Shown: positions 7,684 to 15,842 of the stretch, piece after piece | How positions within the stretch are numbered: position 1 is the first letter of the stretch | How the letters are laid out: each line of letters starts with the position of its first letter | Assembly: GCF_014651075.1 (NCBI RefSeq) | Contig: NZ_BMWE01000001.1 | Span: 496,001-560,000 of the forward strand | DNA length: 64,000 nt | From: Streptomyces djakartensis | Lineage (GTDB): Bacteria; Actinomycetota; Actinomycetes; Streptomycetales; Streptomycetaceae | Reading direction: 5' to 3' | The notes under the pieces: model-generated | The model's database searches: none | What the model was told of the DNA's origin: nothing | Seen by the model: only the letters and a program-made list of their open reading frames with translations | Made by a program: the position numbers and the translations under genes

Positions 7684-8013
7684 TCAGCCGAAGTCACTGG
7701 CCAGAGAGTGCATAGTCTGCGTGTTCGCCGTTTCGGTGCGCTGATACCGCACTCCGGAAGCGCCGCACTGGCTGGCAAGACTGTTGCAGTCGGCCGCGAG
7801 TGCGGCGACCTGAGCCGACCACGTCTCCGCCAGCCCGGTAAGCACCCTGCCCAGCCCACCGTCCCAGTCACCGGTCCCGAAGTCCCGGGATGCCGAGCGT
7901 GTCTCGTCCACTGGATGAGCACCGGCGGTCCGTGTCTGTCCCTCGATCTCGCGCGCTCCGGTGCCCGCGGAATTGAGCGCTGCAGGATTCTCGATTTCCG
8001 TCCCGGCTGGCAT
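7684..8013 (-). CDS. EspC/WXG-like small protein
   Basis: This 109-residue helical protein carries TWSAQVAALAADCNSLASQC around residues 64-83 and ends RTETANTQTMHSLASDFG. Size, helix-turn-helix layout and position directly upstream (76 bases) of the larger WXG-type protein suggest a type VII secretion partner of the EspC/DUF2580 kind. The start at 8013 is favoured by GGGGA seven bases upstream; upstream in-frame sequence is low-complexity Arg/Pro. It is the first gene of a four-gene minus-strand cassette ending at 5165. Assignment is by pattern and context and is moderately sure. Confidence 0.65.
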   Translation of the reverse strand: MPAGTEIENPAALNSAGTGAREIEGQTRTAGAHPVDETRSASRDFGTGDWDGGLGRVLTGLAETWSAQVAALAADCNSLASQCGASGVRYQRTETANTQTMHSLASDFG

Positions 8014-8362
8014 GCCGAATTCCCCGTGTTGTCGTGTGTTTGGTGTGTTTCGTGTGGTCCGAAGAGTACCCGCTCTTTGACGCGGACGCGTCGACTCTGC
8101 GAAACGTAGCCGTGCTCGCGGAGCAGAGTGAGCGCCCGCAGGACGCAGGTGGACATGGTGCCTGGCACGCGCCGCCAGGTCCCTCATTTCCTGCCTCTTG
8201 CCCGGCAGCGGATGCCGCCGCAGCGACTGTGCATGTCGCCATGCCCCACAGGGAGAGGGCAGAAGTAAGACCCACCACGAGGCGAACGCTCTCATCCGGG
8301 CCGTTCGTGAGCCAGACGGTCGTCCCCGCCGCCCCGGAAACGATCAGCAGGGCCGCCGGTAT
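8014..8362 (-). pseudogene. Frameshifted 3' part of the membrane-protein gene, plus decayed sequence
   Basis: The reading frame one base off the preceding gene continues as PAALLIVSGAAGTTVWLT, then RLVVGLTSALSLWGMATC, two clear membrane segments, without its own start. This looks like the lost C-terminal half of the protein encoded at 8363-8719, cut off by a frameshift near 8360. Further on, another frame contains STCVLRALTLLREHGYVSQS (about 8080-8150), coding-like and reminiscent of a small helical or winged-helix segment. No intact gene fits the stretch before the EspC-like start at 8013. Confidence 0.5.
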
Positions 8363-8719
8363 TCACAGTCGGGGCTGCTCGAACACCGCCGCCAACGGCA
8401 GGAAGTGGAATCCAACGACAACCGCGATCAGCGGGGGAATGAGAACCGGCACGCCGACGTGACGGCAGACTGCGGCGACGGCGATGATCAGCAGCCACTG
8501 GAGCCCGTTGATCTGGTTGAACCGCCGACGCCGGCTACCGGGGAGTGGCCCCCCTGCCGACGAGGGAAGGAAACGGCGCGCGGAGAGCATCAGCCCCGCC
8601 GTGACGGCACAGCCAACCATGACCAGAACCTGCCGTGTCAACCCGTCGAATGCGCTCAAGCCCAGCAGCCACCAGCCGAGCCCGAACAACACGAAGAACC
8701 CCACCCCTGACCTGAACAT
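8363..8719 (-). CDS. Small integral membrane protein, probably truncated by frameshift
   Basis: 118 residues with four predicted membrane segments: GFFVLFGLGWWLLGLSAF, VLVMVGCAVTAGLMLSA, LQWLLIIAVAAVC and PPLIAVVVGFHFLPLAAVF, with a basic loop SRRRR between the second and third. It ends abruptly at EQPRL, and two further membrane segments continue in a neighbouring frame directly downstream, so the natural protein was probably longer. I recognise no family. The start at 8719 has a weak TAGGG upstream. It lies between the tuf terminator and the WXG cassette. Confidence 0.6.
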   Translation of the reverse strand: MFRSGVGFFVLFGLGWWLLGLSAFDGLTRQVLVMVGCAVTAGLMLSARRFLPSSAGGPLPGSRRRRFNQINGLQWLLIIAVAAVCRHVGVPVLIPPLIAVVVGFHFLPLAAVFEQPRL

Positions 8720-8767
8720 GATGGAGACCCTAGGCGGAAGGCCCGGTGACCGGGCCCGGACACGGCA

Positions 8768-8803
8768 AAGGGGCCCGCACGACCGAAGTCGTACGGGCCC
8801 CTT
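8768..8803. terminator. Terminator of the str operon (after tuf)
   Basis: AAGGGGCCCGCACGAC (8768-8783) pairs with 8788-8803 with one mismatch and a 4-base loop CGAA. It lies 43 bases after the tuf stop and separates it from the convergent-side accessory genes. Confidence 0.8.
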
Positions 8804-8845
8804 CGAGCCACTCAGGTCAGTTGACCCTCAAGCCAGTCCGGAGAC

Positions 8846-10039
<1,194 letters not shown>

Positions 10040-10118
10040 TGGGGTCCTCCTGTGGAGTGGTTCTGGTACGCCTTACTCATCGGCGCCAGGTGATCTTTGC
10101 TGGATAGCCCGGATCCTC

Positions 10119-10153
10119 GGGGCATTCTCACCACGATCGCGGCGGAATGCCCC
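10119..10153 (-). promoter_or_regulatory. Hairpin in the fusA-tuf gap
   Basis: GGGGCATTC (10119-10127) pairs perfectly with GAATGCCCC (10145-10153) around a 17-base loop. On the minus strand it follows a TTGACT element (10166-10171), so it lies in the 5' leader of tuf or acts as an intra-operon processing or attenuation element. Confidence 0.5.
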
Positions 10154-10196
10154 TCAAGGCTCCGGAGTCAAGCCTACGGCGTGTAGACGCGGTGCG

Positions 10197-12323
10197 TTAC
10201 TCGCCCTTGGCCTTCGCGATGATCTCCTCGGCGACGTTCCGCGGAACCTCGGCGTAGGAGTCGAACTGCATGGAGTAGCTCGCACGGCCGGACGTCTTGC
10301 TGCGCAGGTCGCCGACGTAACCGAACATCTCCGAGAGGGGCACGAGGCCCTTCACGACGCGGGCACCCGCCCGCTCCTCCATGGCCTGGATCTGGCCACG
10401 GCGGGAGTTGATGTCGCCGATGACCTCACCCATGTAGTCCTCGGGCGTGGTGACCTCGACGGCCATCATCGGCTCGAGCAGCACGGGGCTGGCCTTGCGC
10501 GCGGCCTCCTTGAAGGCCTGCGAACCGGCGATCTTGAACGCGAGCTCGGAGGAGTCGACCTCGTGGTAGGCACCGTCGAGCAGCGTCACGCGGACACCGG
10601 TCATCTCGTAACCGGCGAGGATGCCGAACTGCATGGCCTCCTGCGCACCGGCGTCCACCGAAGGGATGTACTCCTTCGGCACACGGCCACCGGTCACCTT
10701 GTTGACGAACTCGTACGAGGCGTCGCCGCCCTCGATCGGCTCGATCGCGATGATGACGCGAGCGAACTGGCCGGTGCCACCCGTCTGCTTCTTGTGGGTG
10801 AACTCGACCTTCTCGACGGCCTTGCGGATCGTCTCGCGGTACGCGACCTGCGGCTTGCCGACGTTGGCCTCGACCTTGAACTCACGGCGCATGCGGTCGA
10901 CGAGCACCTCGAGGTGCAGCTCGCCCATGCCGCCGATGATGGTCTGGCCGGTCTCCTCGTCGGAGTGGACCTGGAAGGACGGGTCCTCCTCGGCCAGGCG
11001 CTGGATCGCGACGCCGAGCTTCTCCTGGTCGCCCTTCGACTTGGGCTCGATGGCGACCTGGATGACCGGCGCCGGGAAGTCCATGGACTCCAGGATCACC
11101 GGGTTCTTGTCGTCGGACAGCGTCTCACCGGTGGTGGTCTGCTTCAGGCCCATGACGGCGACGATGTCGCCGGCGCCCACCGAGTCGATCTCCTCACGCT
11201 TGTTCGCGTGCATGCGGTAGATCTTGCCGATGCGCTCCTTCTTGCCCTTCACGCTGTTCAGCACCTGGGTGCCGGCGTGCAGGCGGCCGGAGTACACACG
11301 GACGAAGGTGAGCTTACCGAGGTGCGGGTCGCTCATGATCTTGAACGCGAGCGCGGCGAGGGGCTCGTCCTCCGACGGCTTGCGCGCGATGACCTTCTCC
11401 GGGTCCTTGACGTCGTGGCCCTCGATGGCCTCGACGTCCAGGGGGGTGGGCAGGTAGCGCACGACCGCGTCGAGCAGGGGCTGGACGCCCTTGTTCTTGA
11501 ACGCGGTACCGCAGAACACGGGGGTGACGGTGGTGCCGCCGCCCTTGCCGGACGCGATGGTGATACGGCGGATCGCGGCGTAGAGCTGCTCCACGGTGGG
11601 CTCGGTGCCCTCCAGGTACAGCTCCATCAGCTCTTCGTCGTTCTCGGCGACGGCCTCGAGCAGCTTGCCGCGGTACTCCTCGGCAGCCTCGGCGTGGGTG
11701 TCGGGGATGTCGACGGTGTCGTACATCTCGCCCTTGGTCGCCTCGGCCGACCAGACCAGGGCCTTCATCGTCACGAGGTCGATGACGCCCTTGAAGTCGG
11801 CCTCCGCGCCGATCGGCAGCTGCATGACCAGCGGCTGCGCGCCCAGGCGGTCGGAGATCATGTCGACGCAACGGTGGAACTCGGCACCGGTCCGGTCGAG
11901 CTTGTTGACGAAGCAGATACGCGGAACGCCGTAGCGGTCCGCCTGACGCCACACGGTCTCGGACTGCGGCTCGACGCCGGCGACACCGTCGAACACCGTC
12001 ACGGCACCGTCGAGCACGCGCAGGGAGCGCTCCACCTCGACGGTGAAGTCGACGTGACCCGGGGTGTCGATGATGTTGATGGTGTAGTCGTTGTCCTCGA
12101 GCGGCCAGTGACAGGTGGTGGCAGCAGAGGTGATCGTGATGCCACGCTCCTGCTCCTGCTCCATCCAGTCCATGGTGGCAGCGCCGTCGTGGACCTCACC
12201 GATCTTGTACGACACGCCGGTGTAGAACAGGATCCGCTCGGTGGTGGTCGTCTTGCCCGCGTCGATGTGGGCCATGATCCCGATGTTGCGGACCTTGGCC
12301 AGGTCAAGCGAAGTGGTAGCCAT
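10197..12323 (-). CDS. fusA: Translation elongation factor EF-G
   Basis: 708 residues, full length. It is the GTPase that drives ribosomal translocation and, with RRF, ribosome recycling. Motifs are the P-loop HIDAGKTT near 19-26, switch [24 protein letters not shown], and the domain IV/V blocks GGVPKEYIP-like ([12 protein letters not shown]) and [19 protein letters not shown] near the C-terminus. It sits 39 bases after rpsG within the str operon and is followed by tuf. No truncation or substitution is obvious. Confidence 0.98.
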   Translation of the reverse strand: MATTSLDLAKVRNIGIMAHIDAGKTTTTERILFYTGVSYKIGEVHDGAATMDWMEQEQERGITITSAATTCHWPLEDNDYTINIIDTPGHVDFTVEVERSLRVLDGAVTVFDGVAGVEPQSETVWRQADRYGVPRICFVNKLDRTGAEFHRCVDMISDRLGAQPLVMQLPIGAEADFKGVIDLVTMKALVWSAEATKGEMYDTVDIPDTHAEAAEEYRGKLLEAVAENDEELMELYLEGTEPTVEQLYAAIRRITIASGKGGGTTVTPVFCGTAFKNKGVQPLLDAVVRYLPTPLDVEAIEGHDVKDPEKVIARKPSEDEPLAALAFKIMSDPHLGKLTFVRVYSGRLHAGTQVLNSVKGKKERIGKIYRMHANKREEIDSVGAGDIVAVMGLKQTTTGETLSDDKNPVILESMDFPAPVIQVAIEPKSKGDQEKLGVAIQRLAEEDPSFQVHSDEETGQTIIGGMGELHLEVLVDRMRREFKVEANVGKPQVAYRETIRKAVEKVEFTHKKQTGGTGQFARVIIAIEPIEGGDASYEFVNKVTGGRVPKEYIPSVDAGAQEAMQFGILAGYEMTGVRVTLLDGAYHEVDSSELAFKIAGSQAFKEAARKASPVLLEPMMAVEVTTPEDYMGEVIGDINSRRGQIQAMEERAGARVVKGLVPLSEMFGYVGDLRSKTSGRASYSMQFDSYAEVPRNVAEEIIAKAKGE

Positions 12324-12362
12324 AAGGCTTCAGTCTTCTCTCGGTCTCGATGGGGTCTGCGA

Positions 12363-12833
12363 CTACCAGCGGTAGTGCGCGAAGGCCTTGTTGGACTCGG
12401 CCATCTTGTGCGTGTCCTCGCGCTTCTTCACAGCGGCACCCAGGCCGTTGCTGGCGTCGAGGAGCTCGTTGAGCAGACGCTCGGTCATGGTCTTCTCGCG
12501 GCGGGCGCGGGAGTAACCGACGAGCCAGCGCAGCGCCAGGGTGTTGGCACGGCCGGGCTTGACCTCGACCGGGACCTGGTAGGTGGCACCACCGACACGG
12601 CGGGACTTGACCTCGAGGGTCGGCTTGATGTTCTCGAGAGCGCGCTTCAGCGTGATGACCGGGTCGTTGCCGGTCTTCTCGCGCAGGCCCTCCATGGCGC
12701 CGTAGACGATGCGCTCGGCGGTGGAGCGCTTGCCGTTCAGCAGCACCTTGTTGATCAGGGAGGTCACCAGAGGAGAACCGTAGACCGGGTCGATGATGAC
12801 CGGGCGCTTCGGGGCGGGGCCCTTACGAGGCAT
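12363..12833 (-). CDS. rpsG: Ribosomal protein S7
   Basis: 156 residues, the standard length. It begins [20 protein letters not shown] and contains [37 protein letters not shown] and ends KAFAHYRW, all S7 signatures. S7 is a primary assembly protein of the 30S head and contacts the mRNA exit region. It starts 2 bases after the rpsL stop, so the two are tightly coupled in the str operon; in many bacteria S7 represses this operon, but no binding site was looked for here. Confidence 0.98.
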   Translation of the reverse strand: MPRKGPAPKRPVIIDPVYGSPLVTSLINKVLLNGKRSTAERIVYGAMEGLREKTGNDPVITLKRALENIKPTLEVKSRRVGGATYQVPVEVKPGRANTLALRWLVGYSRARREKTMTERLLNELLDASNGLGAAVKKREDTHKMAESNKAFAHYRW

Positions 12834-12835
12834 TC

Positions 12836-13207
12836 TTACTTCTCCTTCTTGGCGCCGTAGCGGCTGCGGGCCTGCTTGCGGTTCTTGACACCCTGGGTGT
12901 CGAGCGAGCCGCGGATGATCTTGTAGCGAACACCCGGCAGGTCCTTCACACGGCCGCCGCGCACGAGCACGATGGAGTGCTCCTGCAGGTTGTGTCCCTC
13001 ACCCGGAATGTAAGCCGTGACCTCGATGCCGCTGGTCAGACGCACACGCGCGACCTTACGGAGGGCCGAGTTCGGCTTCTTCGGAGTGGTCGTGAACACA
13101 CGCGTGCAGACGCCACGACGCTGAGGGGAACCCTCGAGTGCGGGCGTCTTGTTCTTCTCGACCTTGTCCTGCCGGCCCTTACGGACCAGCTGCTGGATCG
13201 TAGGCAC
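12836..13207 (-). CDS. rpsL: Ribosomal protein S12
   Basis: 123 residues starting at a GTG (13207) with GGAG five bases upstream; longer in-frame readings into the leader are spurious. S12 shapes the decoding centre. It contains [27 protein letters not shown] and the conserved loop [20 protein letters not shown]. Lys43 and Lys88, the usual streptomycin-resistance positions, are both wild type, so no rpsL-based resistance or antibiotic-overproduction allele is present. It is the first gene of the str operon, read from a promoter at 13402-13430. Confidence 0.98.
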   Translation of the reverse strand: MPTIQQLVRKGRQDKVEKNKTPALEGSPQRRGVCTRVFTTTPKKPNSALRKVARVRLTSGIEVTAYIPGEGHNLQEHSIVLVRGGRVKDLPGVRYKIIRGSLDTQGVKNRKQARSRYGAKKEK

Positions 13208-13401
13208 TACTTCTCCGGTTTCTGTGTGCCGATAGGTGAAGCTAACCTGGAACGTCGCCGACCCACGCGGTCGGGTGTGTCGAATCCCGCGGACTCCCGC
13301 CGCGAGGCAGAATGAAGCGCGGATTACGGTGGCCGGTGTCAGCTCGCCGTGCGGTTGATGGCACACACGAGAGCCAGGGCACACCCCAGGCACAAGGTCT
13401 G
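13208..13401 (-). promoter_or_regulatory. rpsL leader with dyad shared with the left window edge
   Basis: About 190 bases of leader precede rpsL. CCGACCCACGCGGTCGGG at 13258-13275 forms a hairpin and is identical to 43-60; the match extends to 25 bases with one mismatch (13258-13282 and 43-67). No reading frame of interest is present. Confidence 0.55.
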
Positions 13402-13430
13402 AGCGTACCTATCGCATTCGCTGCGGTCAA
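13402..13430 (-). promoter_or_regulatory. Promoter of the str operon
   Basis: On the minus strand TTGACC (13430-13425) and TACGCT (13407-13402) are separated by exactly 17 bases, a strong match to the housekeeping HrdB-type promoter. It would start transcription about 190 bases upstream of the rpsL GTG. Confidence 0.8.
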
Positions 13431-13528
13431 AACAAATGGGCACCGCCCACGTCGCCATGCGGGACATGTCAAGCCCCCCGGCCGTCGTCGATCTTCAATT
13501 CGACGGCGAGTGCCCGCTTTGCGCACCT

Positions 13529-14050
13529 TCACGATGCTACGACGGACACCACCATCAGCAACACCAGGACGAGTGCCCAGCCGGCCGTGGACAACCACCC
13601 GAGAACCAGCCCGGTCAGCGCGAGCCCGTCCCCCAGCTCCCCGCGGCTGCGGATCTCGGCCCGCGCCACATGCCCCAGCACGACGGCCGGAATCCCGGTC
13701 AGCCCCATCGTCGGCACGCACAGCAGCCCGCACACGGCCGCCGCCACCGCCTTCCCGTTCGTCTGCGGCCGCGGCACGGGCAGGAACGTCCGCGGCACGG
13801 GCGCGTACGAGGCCGACTGCGTTACGGGCCCCTGCGGCAGGTCGGCGACGAGCAGCGCCAGCTCCCCCACGGTCCGCGCCGCGTACGCCCGCGCCACCCG
13901 CTTCTCGAACTCGCCGTGCTCCATCCGCCCCTCGCCGTACCCGGCTCTGAGCACGTCGACGGCCCGCTCGCGGTCGGCGTGCGAGGCGAGCATCGACGGG
14001 GCACCGTGGCCCTGCCAGGGCTGCCAGGACGGATAGGGCGGCTGCGACAC
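13529..14050 (-). CDS. DUF1707 / DUF4190 domain membrane protein
   Basis: 173 residues. Residues about 22-70 form a DUF1707 (SHOCT-like) motif: LASHADRERAVDVLRAGYGEGRM, EHGEFEKRVARAYAARTVGEL..L..DLP. The C-terminal third is a DUF4190 pair of membrane helices, AVAAAVCGLLCVPTMGLTGI and LGWLSTAGWALVLVLLMVV, separated by GHVARAEIRSRGELGDGLAL. The start is the GTG at 14050 with GGAGG six bases upstream. Proteins of this kind are common, non-essential Streptomyces membrane proteins without a defined role. The gene is divergent from the Crp-type regulator. Confidence 0.85.
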   Translation of the reverse strand: MSQPPYPSWQPWQGHGAPSMLASHADRERAVDVLRAGYGEGRMEHGEFEKRVARAYAARTVGELALLVADLPQGPVTQSASYAPVPRTFLPVPRPQTNGKAVAAAVCGLLCVPTMGLTGIPAVVLGHVARAEIRSRGELGDGLALTGLVLGWLSTAGWALVLVLLMVVSVVAS

Positions 14051-14194
14051 GGAGCACCTCCCCGGGAGCCGGAGTCCTTCCATCATGCGCCGAAGCGCCG
14101 TTTCCGGCACCGGTACGTCACACCCCGGGGTCGATCATCAGCCAGGAGGCCGATTGTCGCCCATTTCCTCCATGGTCGTTTCCAGTACGTTGAC

Positions 14195-14228
14195 GCCTGT
14201 ACGGGGCAGGCACCTGTACAGGGCAGGT
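14195..14228 (+). promoter_or_regulatory. Two abutting 17-bp dyads upstream of the Crp-type gene
   Basis: GCCTGTACGGGGCAGGC (14195-14211) is followed with no gap by ACCTGTACAGGGCAGGT (14212-14228). They match at 14 of 17 positions, and the first and last bases change together (G..C to A..T) so that both copies stay palindromic. This compensation argues for a protein-binding operator, perhaps autoregulatory. They end 10 bases before the GTG at 14239 and 31 before the ATG at 14260. Confidence 0.6.
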
Positions 14229-14238
14229 ATCGGCACAG

Positions 14239-14964
14239 GTGGACGCGGGGGTCGGGCGGATGACCGGGGGGCAGGCACGACCGTGGGAAGACGACGGCGT
14301 CCCCTTCCTCGCCCGGCTGGAGAGGGAGGACCGCGCCGCACTGCTCGCCATCGGCCGTCCCCTGCGCTACCGGGCCCGCGGCGTCATCCTGCACCAGGAC
14401 GAGCCGTCGGCCCACGTCCTGCTGTTGCTGCGGGGCTGGACCAAGGTCACCGCGATCGCGGCCAACGGCTACGAGGCCCTGCTCGCCCTGCGCGGCCCCG
14501 GCGACATCATCGGTGAGGGCGCGGCGCTGAGCGGCCGCGGCCGCTCAGCGACCGTGACGGCTCTGGACCCGGTCGACGCGGTCGTCATCGACCAGAGCCG
14601 CTTCACCATGTTCGTGGCGGACCACTCCAGCGTGGCGCTGCACCTGCTGAGCCTGTCCACCGACCGGCAGCGCTCGACCGACCGCCGCCGGCTGGAGTGG
14701 GCAGCCCTCAGCGTGCGGGAGCGGCTGGCCGTCCTGCTGCTCGAACTGGTCCGCACGCACGGCAGCCGCACGGACGAGGGCATCGAACTCACCATCGGGC
14801 TCAGCCAGCAGGAGTTCGCCGGTTCGGTCGGCTCCTCACGCGAGGCGGTGGCCCGGCTCCTCAAGGAGCTGCGGGACCGGCAGGTCGTCGCCACCCGGCG
14901 CCGCCGCATCGTCGTACTCCGCCCCGACGTACTGCGCCGCATAGCCGGCGACGCCTCCGCCTGA
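14239..14964 (+). CDS. Crp/Fnr-family transcriptional regulator
   Basis: 241 residues from the GTG at 14239; an ATG at 14260 is an alternative start, attractive because the paired dyads would then lie fully upstream. An N-terminal cyclic-nucleotide-binding beta-barrel is visible, with a phosphate-binding-cassette-like stretch GEGAALSGRGRSATV at about 92-106 (Glu93, Arg102). The long dimer helix follows and a Crp-type winged HTH occupies about 188-212 (SQQEFAGSVGSSREAVARLL). The cassette looks capable of cNMP binding. It lies 134 bases upstream of a nucleotide cyclase and on the same strand, and the gap holds a Crp-type dyad, so it is the likely regulator of that operon. Confidence 0.88.
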   Translation: MDAGVGRMTGGQARPWEDDGVPFLARLEREDRAALLAIGRPLRYRARGVILHQDEPSAHVLLLLRGWTKVTAIAANGYEALLALRGPGDIIGEGAALSGRGRSATVTALDPVDAVVIDQSRFTMFVADHSSVALHLLSLSTDRQRSTDRRRLEWAALSVRERLAVLLLELVRTHGSRTDEGIELTIGLSQQEFAGSVGSSREAVARLLKELRDRQVVATRRRRIVVLRPDVLRRIAGDASA

Positions 14965-14996
14965 CGGCAGGAGAGGGCACATCCCCGTTCTCCCGT

Positions 14997-15014
14997 CTGT
15001 GCACACGGTCACAG
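14997..15014 (+). promoter_or_regulatory. Crp-type dyad upstream of the cyclase operon
   Basis: CTGTGCACACGGTCACAG has perfect 5-bp arms around 8 bases and fits GTG-N6-GNCAC, which I recall as the consensus of the S. coelicolor Crp protein. It lies 84 bases before the cyclase start, suitable for control by the adjacent Crp-type protein or by global Crp. Confidence 0.6.
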
Positions 15015-15098
15015 TTCGTCCGTGTCATCGGCCCTGCGCCGACCGCCCGCTGCCCGCCATCGTGCTGGGCGACGGACACCGACGTGCGAGAGGCAGCC

Positions 15099-15842
15099 AT
15101 GACCGACCCCGTGTACCGCACGATCCTCCTCTTCGACATCGAGCAGTACGGCTCACGCGACGACGTGGAACAGGCGTTCCTGCGCCGGGTCCTCTACGAC
15201 GTCGTCGACTCCACCCTGCTCACCGCCGCCGTCGACGAGACGGCCCGGTTGCGCGCCGACCGCGGTGACTCCGTCATGGAACTCATCGACACCGCGGTCC
15301 CGGTGCCGGCCCTGGTCAAGACCCTCCTGACCGAGACCCCCGCCCTCCTCCACAACAAGAACCGCCTGCTCGCGACCAGCGCCCGCATGCGCCTGCGCAT
15401 CGTCCTCTCCTCCGGCTACGTCGCCGTCGACGAACTCGACGGCTGGGTCGGCTCGGACCTCAACCACGCGGTCCGCCTCCTGAACTCCGACCCCCTGCGC
15501 GACGCCCTGAAGCAACGGGACACCGACTGCGTGCTGTGCGTCTCGGACAGCGTCTACCAGGGGGTGGTACGGCACGGGCCCCTGGGCGTGCGGCCGGAGG
15601 AGTTCCATCGGGTGACGGTGGGGACGAAGGAGGGGCCTACGGTGGCTTGGGTGCACGGGGAGCCGGGCACGCCGGGCTCGCCCGAAGCCGCCGCCGGTGC
15701 CACCGCACCCGGCACGGACGCACCCGTCGCCCAGCACCACGACATCCGCATCCGCGGCAGTCAGTACGGTCAGGCCGGCGGCACCCACCACGGCGACCAG
15801 CGCTTCGACTTCACTCGCCCTGCCGGGGACGAACGCCGATGA
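15099..15842 (+). CDS. Class III nucleotide cyclase, Pycsar-like, with C-terminal signalling motif
   Basis: 247 residues from the ATG at 15099 (GAGAGG five bases upstream). Residues 1-185 form a class III cyclase domain: metal-binding Asp13 (LLFDIEQYG) and Asp57 (RGDSVMEL), base-recognition region Asp120, and transition-state residues Asn122 and Arg126 in GSDLNHAVRLLNS. All the main catalytic positions appear present. A Gly/Ala/Pro linker leads to RGSQYGQAGGTHHGDQRFDF at 219-238, which recurs in the N-terminus of the next protein. It overlaps the NTPase gene (ATGA) and shares an operon with a PycTM-like effector, which argues for a Pycsar-type defence cyclase making cCMP or cUMP; the product cannot be read from sequence. 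Confidence 0.82.
   Translation: MTDPVYRTILLFDIEQYGSRDDVEQAFLRRVLYDVVDSTLLTAAVDETARLRADRGDSVMELIDTAVPVPALVKTLLTETPALLHNKNRLLATSARMRLRIVLSSGYVAVDELDGWVGSDLNHAVRLLNSDPLRDALKQRDTDCVLCVSDSVYQGVVRHGPLGVRPEEFHRVTVGTKEGPTVAWVHGEPGTPGSPEAAAGATAPGTDAPVAQHHDIRIRGSQYGQAGGTHHGDQRFDFTRPAGDERR

Noticed and set aside
12836-13207. Streptomycin-resistance allele of rpsL
   Set aside because: Lys43 and Lys88 are both wild type.
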